Positions 13,748-14,678 of a stretch of DNA of 14,678 nucleotides are shown one piece after another. Positions within the stretch are counted from its first letter, which is position 1. Each line of letters begins with the position of its first letter. Source of the stretch: JBGPLJ01 sp041486385 (GTDB lineage Bacteria; Pseudomonadota; Gammaproteobacteria; Steroidobacterales; Steroidobacteraceae); NCBI GenBank assembly GCA_041486385.1, contig JBGPLJ010000052.1, positions 1-14,678 of the forward strand. The letters run 5' to 3'. A model generated the notes under the pieces. That model was not told the origin of the DNA. It worked only from the letters and a program-made list of their open reading frames with translations, and searched no databases. Made by a program: the position numbers and the translations under genes.

Positions 13748-14678
13748 TGTCCGCTCCATAATTTGATTGAGTCGGCGAAGGTGCCGGCCTGCTCGCGAAT
13801 GGGCTGCATCTGCCCGGAATTTTCCGCGTACTTGAAGGCGATGTAAGGAATGCCGGCGGCGGCGAGGACATGCTGCAGGATCGGCCGATCGAGGAGCGCC
13901 GGGTCGCAAAAACTCGGACTGGCAAAGATCACGCCTTCCGCCCGGGTACGTTTGACCGCACGCACGAGGTGCTGGCCCTTTTCGCTCTGGTTCGGTTCAA
14001 ATTTCGCCGCTGTCGATTCGGAATGGTGCAGGAACGCCAGGGCGAGATTACGCAGCGGATCGCCGTCGGTCGGAACGTCCACGGTGAGCCAGCGGGTCAC
14101 CAGCAGCAAGTCATCATCGACCACGTAGCATCCCGAGAGCTCGAGCGACTTGATCAGGTTGAGCGGCGGCTGTTCGCAGAAGAGGCCGGTGAGAACGACG
14201 CGACAGTTGTCGCGCCTTGGACGCTTCTCGGAACGCACGGCGGCAAGGTACTCGCGCAGCATCACCGAATGCTGCTCGACGGACAGAACGAGGCCGGCAC
14301 GCATGAGGAGGTAGACCTCGGACGCCGGCACTTGCCAGGGTTGCTCGGCGCGAAAGGCATAAAGCTCACACACCAGCCGGCGGTTTTCGTTGTACACGAT
14401 GATCGAGCGGCGCAACTCCTCATCGGTGATCGGCCGGCCGCGCAACTTGCCGAGATCGTGGCGCAGTTCGCTCAGCTCGTTGACGTAGAAAGTGCCGCCG
14501 ATTTCATCGCGGTAGGTCTGCGGCACGTCGAAATAGCGGGTGTAGACATGCGGAAACATCAGCTTCCACATGCCCGAAAGATTGCGGATCACATCGCAGA
14601 TCGACGGGAACAGCATGCCGTCGACGAAATCGAGGCGCCCCGATACGCCGAGCTCGATGGTCGAACGTGGAATGCGAC
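13744..14678 (-). CDS. bcrC: benzoyl-CoA reductase subunit C (HgdB-like), 5' end beyond window
   Basis: About 310 residues are visible and the frame stays open to the right edge. The ATG at 14616 is internal: the 20 codons before it encode a plausible continuation (an ELGVSGRLDFVDG stretch) leading into the conserved FPSICDVIRNLSGMW motif. Roughly 70 N-terminal residues are missing if the length matches the usual 380 or so. Other family marks are RYFDVPQ, LTGLFCEQPP, PSFCDPALLDRP, and the closing KYAENSGQMQPIREQ, with Cys residues that can serve as cluster ligands. It pairs with BcrB as the benzoyl-CoA-binding module. As the first bcr gene in the window, its promoter, and perhaps further pathway genes, lie to the right. 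Confidence 0.94.
   Translation of the reverse strand, partial: RIPRSTIELGVSGRLDFVDGMLFPSICDVIRNLSGMWKLMFPHVYTRYFDVPQTYRDEIGGTFYVNELSELRHDLGKLRGRPITDEELRRSIIVYNENRRLVCELYAFRAEQPWQVPASEVYLLMRAGLVLSVEQHSVMLREYLAAVRSEKRPRRDNCRVVLTGLFCEQPPLNLIKSLELSGCYVVDDDLLLVTRWLTVDVPTDGDPLRNLALAFLHHSESTAAKFEPNQSEKGQHLVRAVKRTRAEGVIFASPSFCDPALLDRPILQHVLAAAGIPYIAFKYAENSGQMQPIREQAGTFADSIKLWSGQ

Noticed and set aside
12464..13846. 460-codon open frame antisense to bcrB
   Set aside because: The complement of conserved BcrB motifs; hydrophobic pattern and composition do not suggest a real protein.
1..14678. tRNA, rRNA, CRISPR array, transposase or integration site
   Set aside because: None seen: nearly all sequence is accounted for by the genes listed, and no regularly spaced repeats or element ends are visible.

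Overview
The window is strongly GC-rich bacterial DNA, almost entirely coding, and looks like an anaerobic aromatic-degradation locus from a facultatively anaerobic, probably denitrifying proteobacterium. Thauera/Azoarcus/Aromatoleum-like or Magnetospirillum-like organisms fit best, but the sequence alone does not fix the genus. Two gene sets converge near position 6,900.

Plus strand, 1-5237: a 4-hydroxybenzoyl-CoA reductase operon in the order hcrC (5' end off the window), hcrA, hcrB. It is extended by a small TusA/DUF2249-type protein and a polytopic NnrS-like/heme-copper-like membrane protein. Every junction in this five-gene series is a 4-base ATGA or GTGA overlap, so the genes are almost certainly co-translated. 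Plus strand, 5238-6886: after a 105-base gap holding a good promoter and an imperfect palindrome come a hemerythrin-like protein and two tandem, clearly paralogous GNAT acetyltransferases.

Minus strand, 14678 down to 6935: bcrC (5' end off the right edge), bcrB, bcrA and bcrD encode an ATP-dependent class I benzoyl-CoA reductase. They are followed by its 2[4Fe-4S] ferredoxin, a 787-residue fusion of the two NfnAB subunits (NAD(P)H/ferredoxin oxidoreductase), and a rubrerythrin-like protein with an N-terminal zinc ribbon.

How it fits together: HcrCAB removes the ring hydroxyl of 4-hydroxybenzoyl-CoA to give benzoyl-CoA. BcrCBAD then dearomatises benzoyl-CoA to cyclohexa-1,5-diene-1-carbonyl-CoA. 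Both reactions use low-potential reduced ferredoxin, which the ferredoxin gene encodes and which the NfnBA fusion may recharge. The remaining genes (hemerythrin, rubrerythrin, TusA/DUF2249 protein, NnrS-like protein) look like a protection or maturation module for oxygen- and NO-sensitive Fe-S and molybdenum enzymes. The GNAT pair may be a post-translational control layer; that last point is inference.

There is no RNA gene, CRISPR array, insertion sequence or integration site that I can support, and no gene-free stretch longer than about 105 bases.
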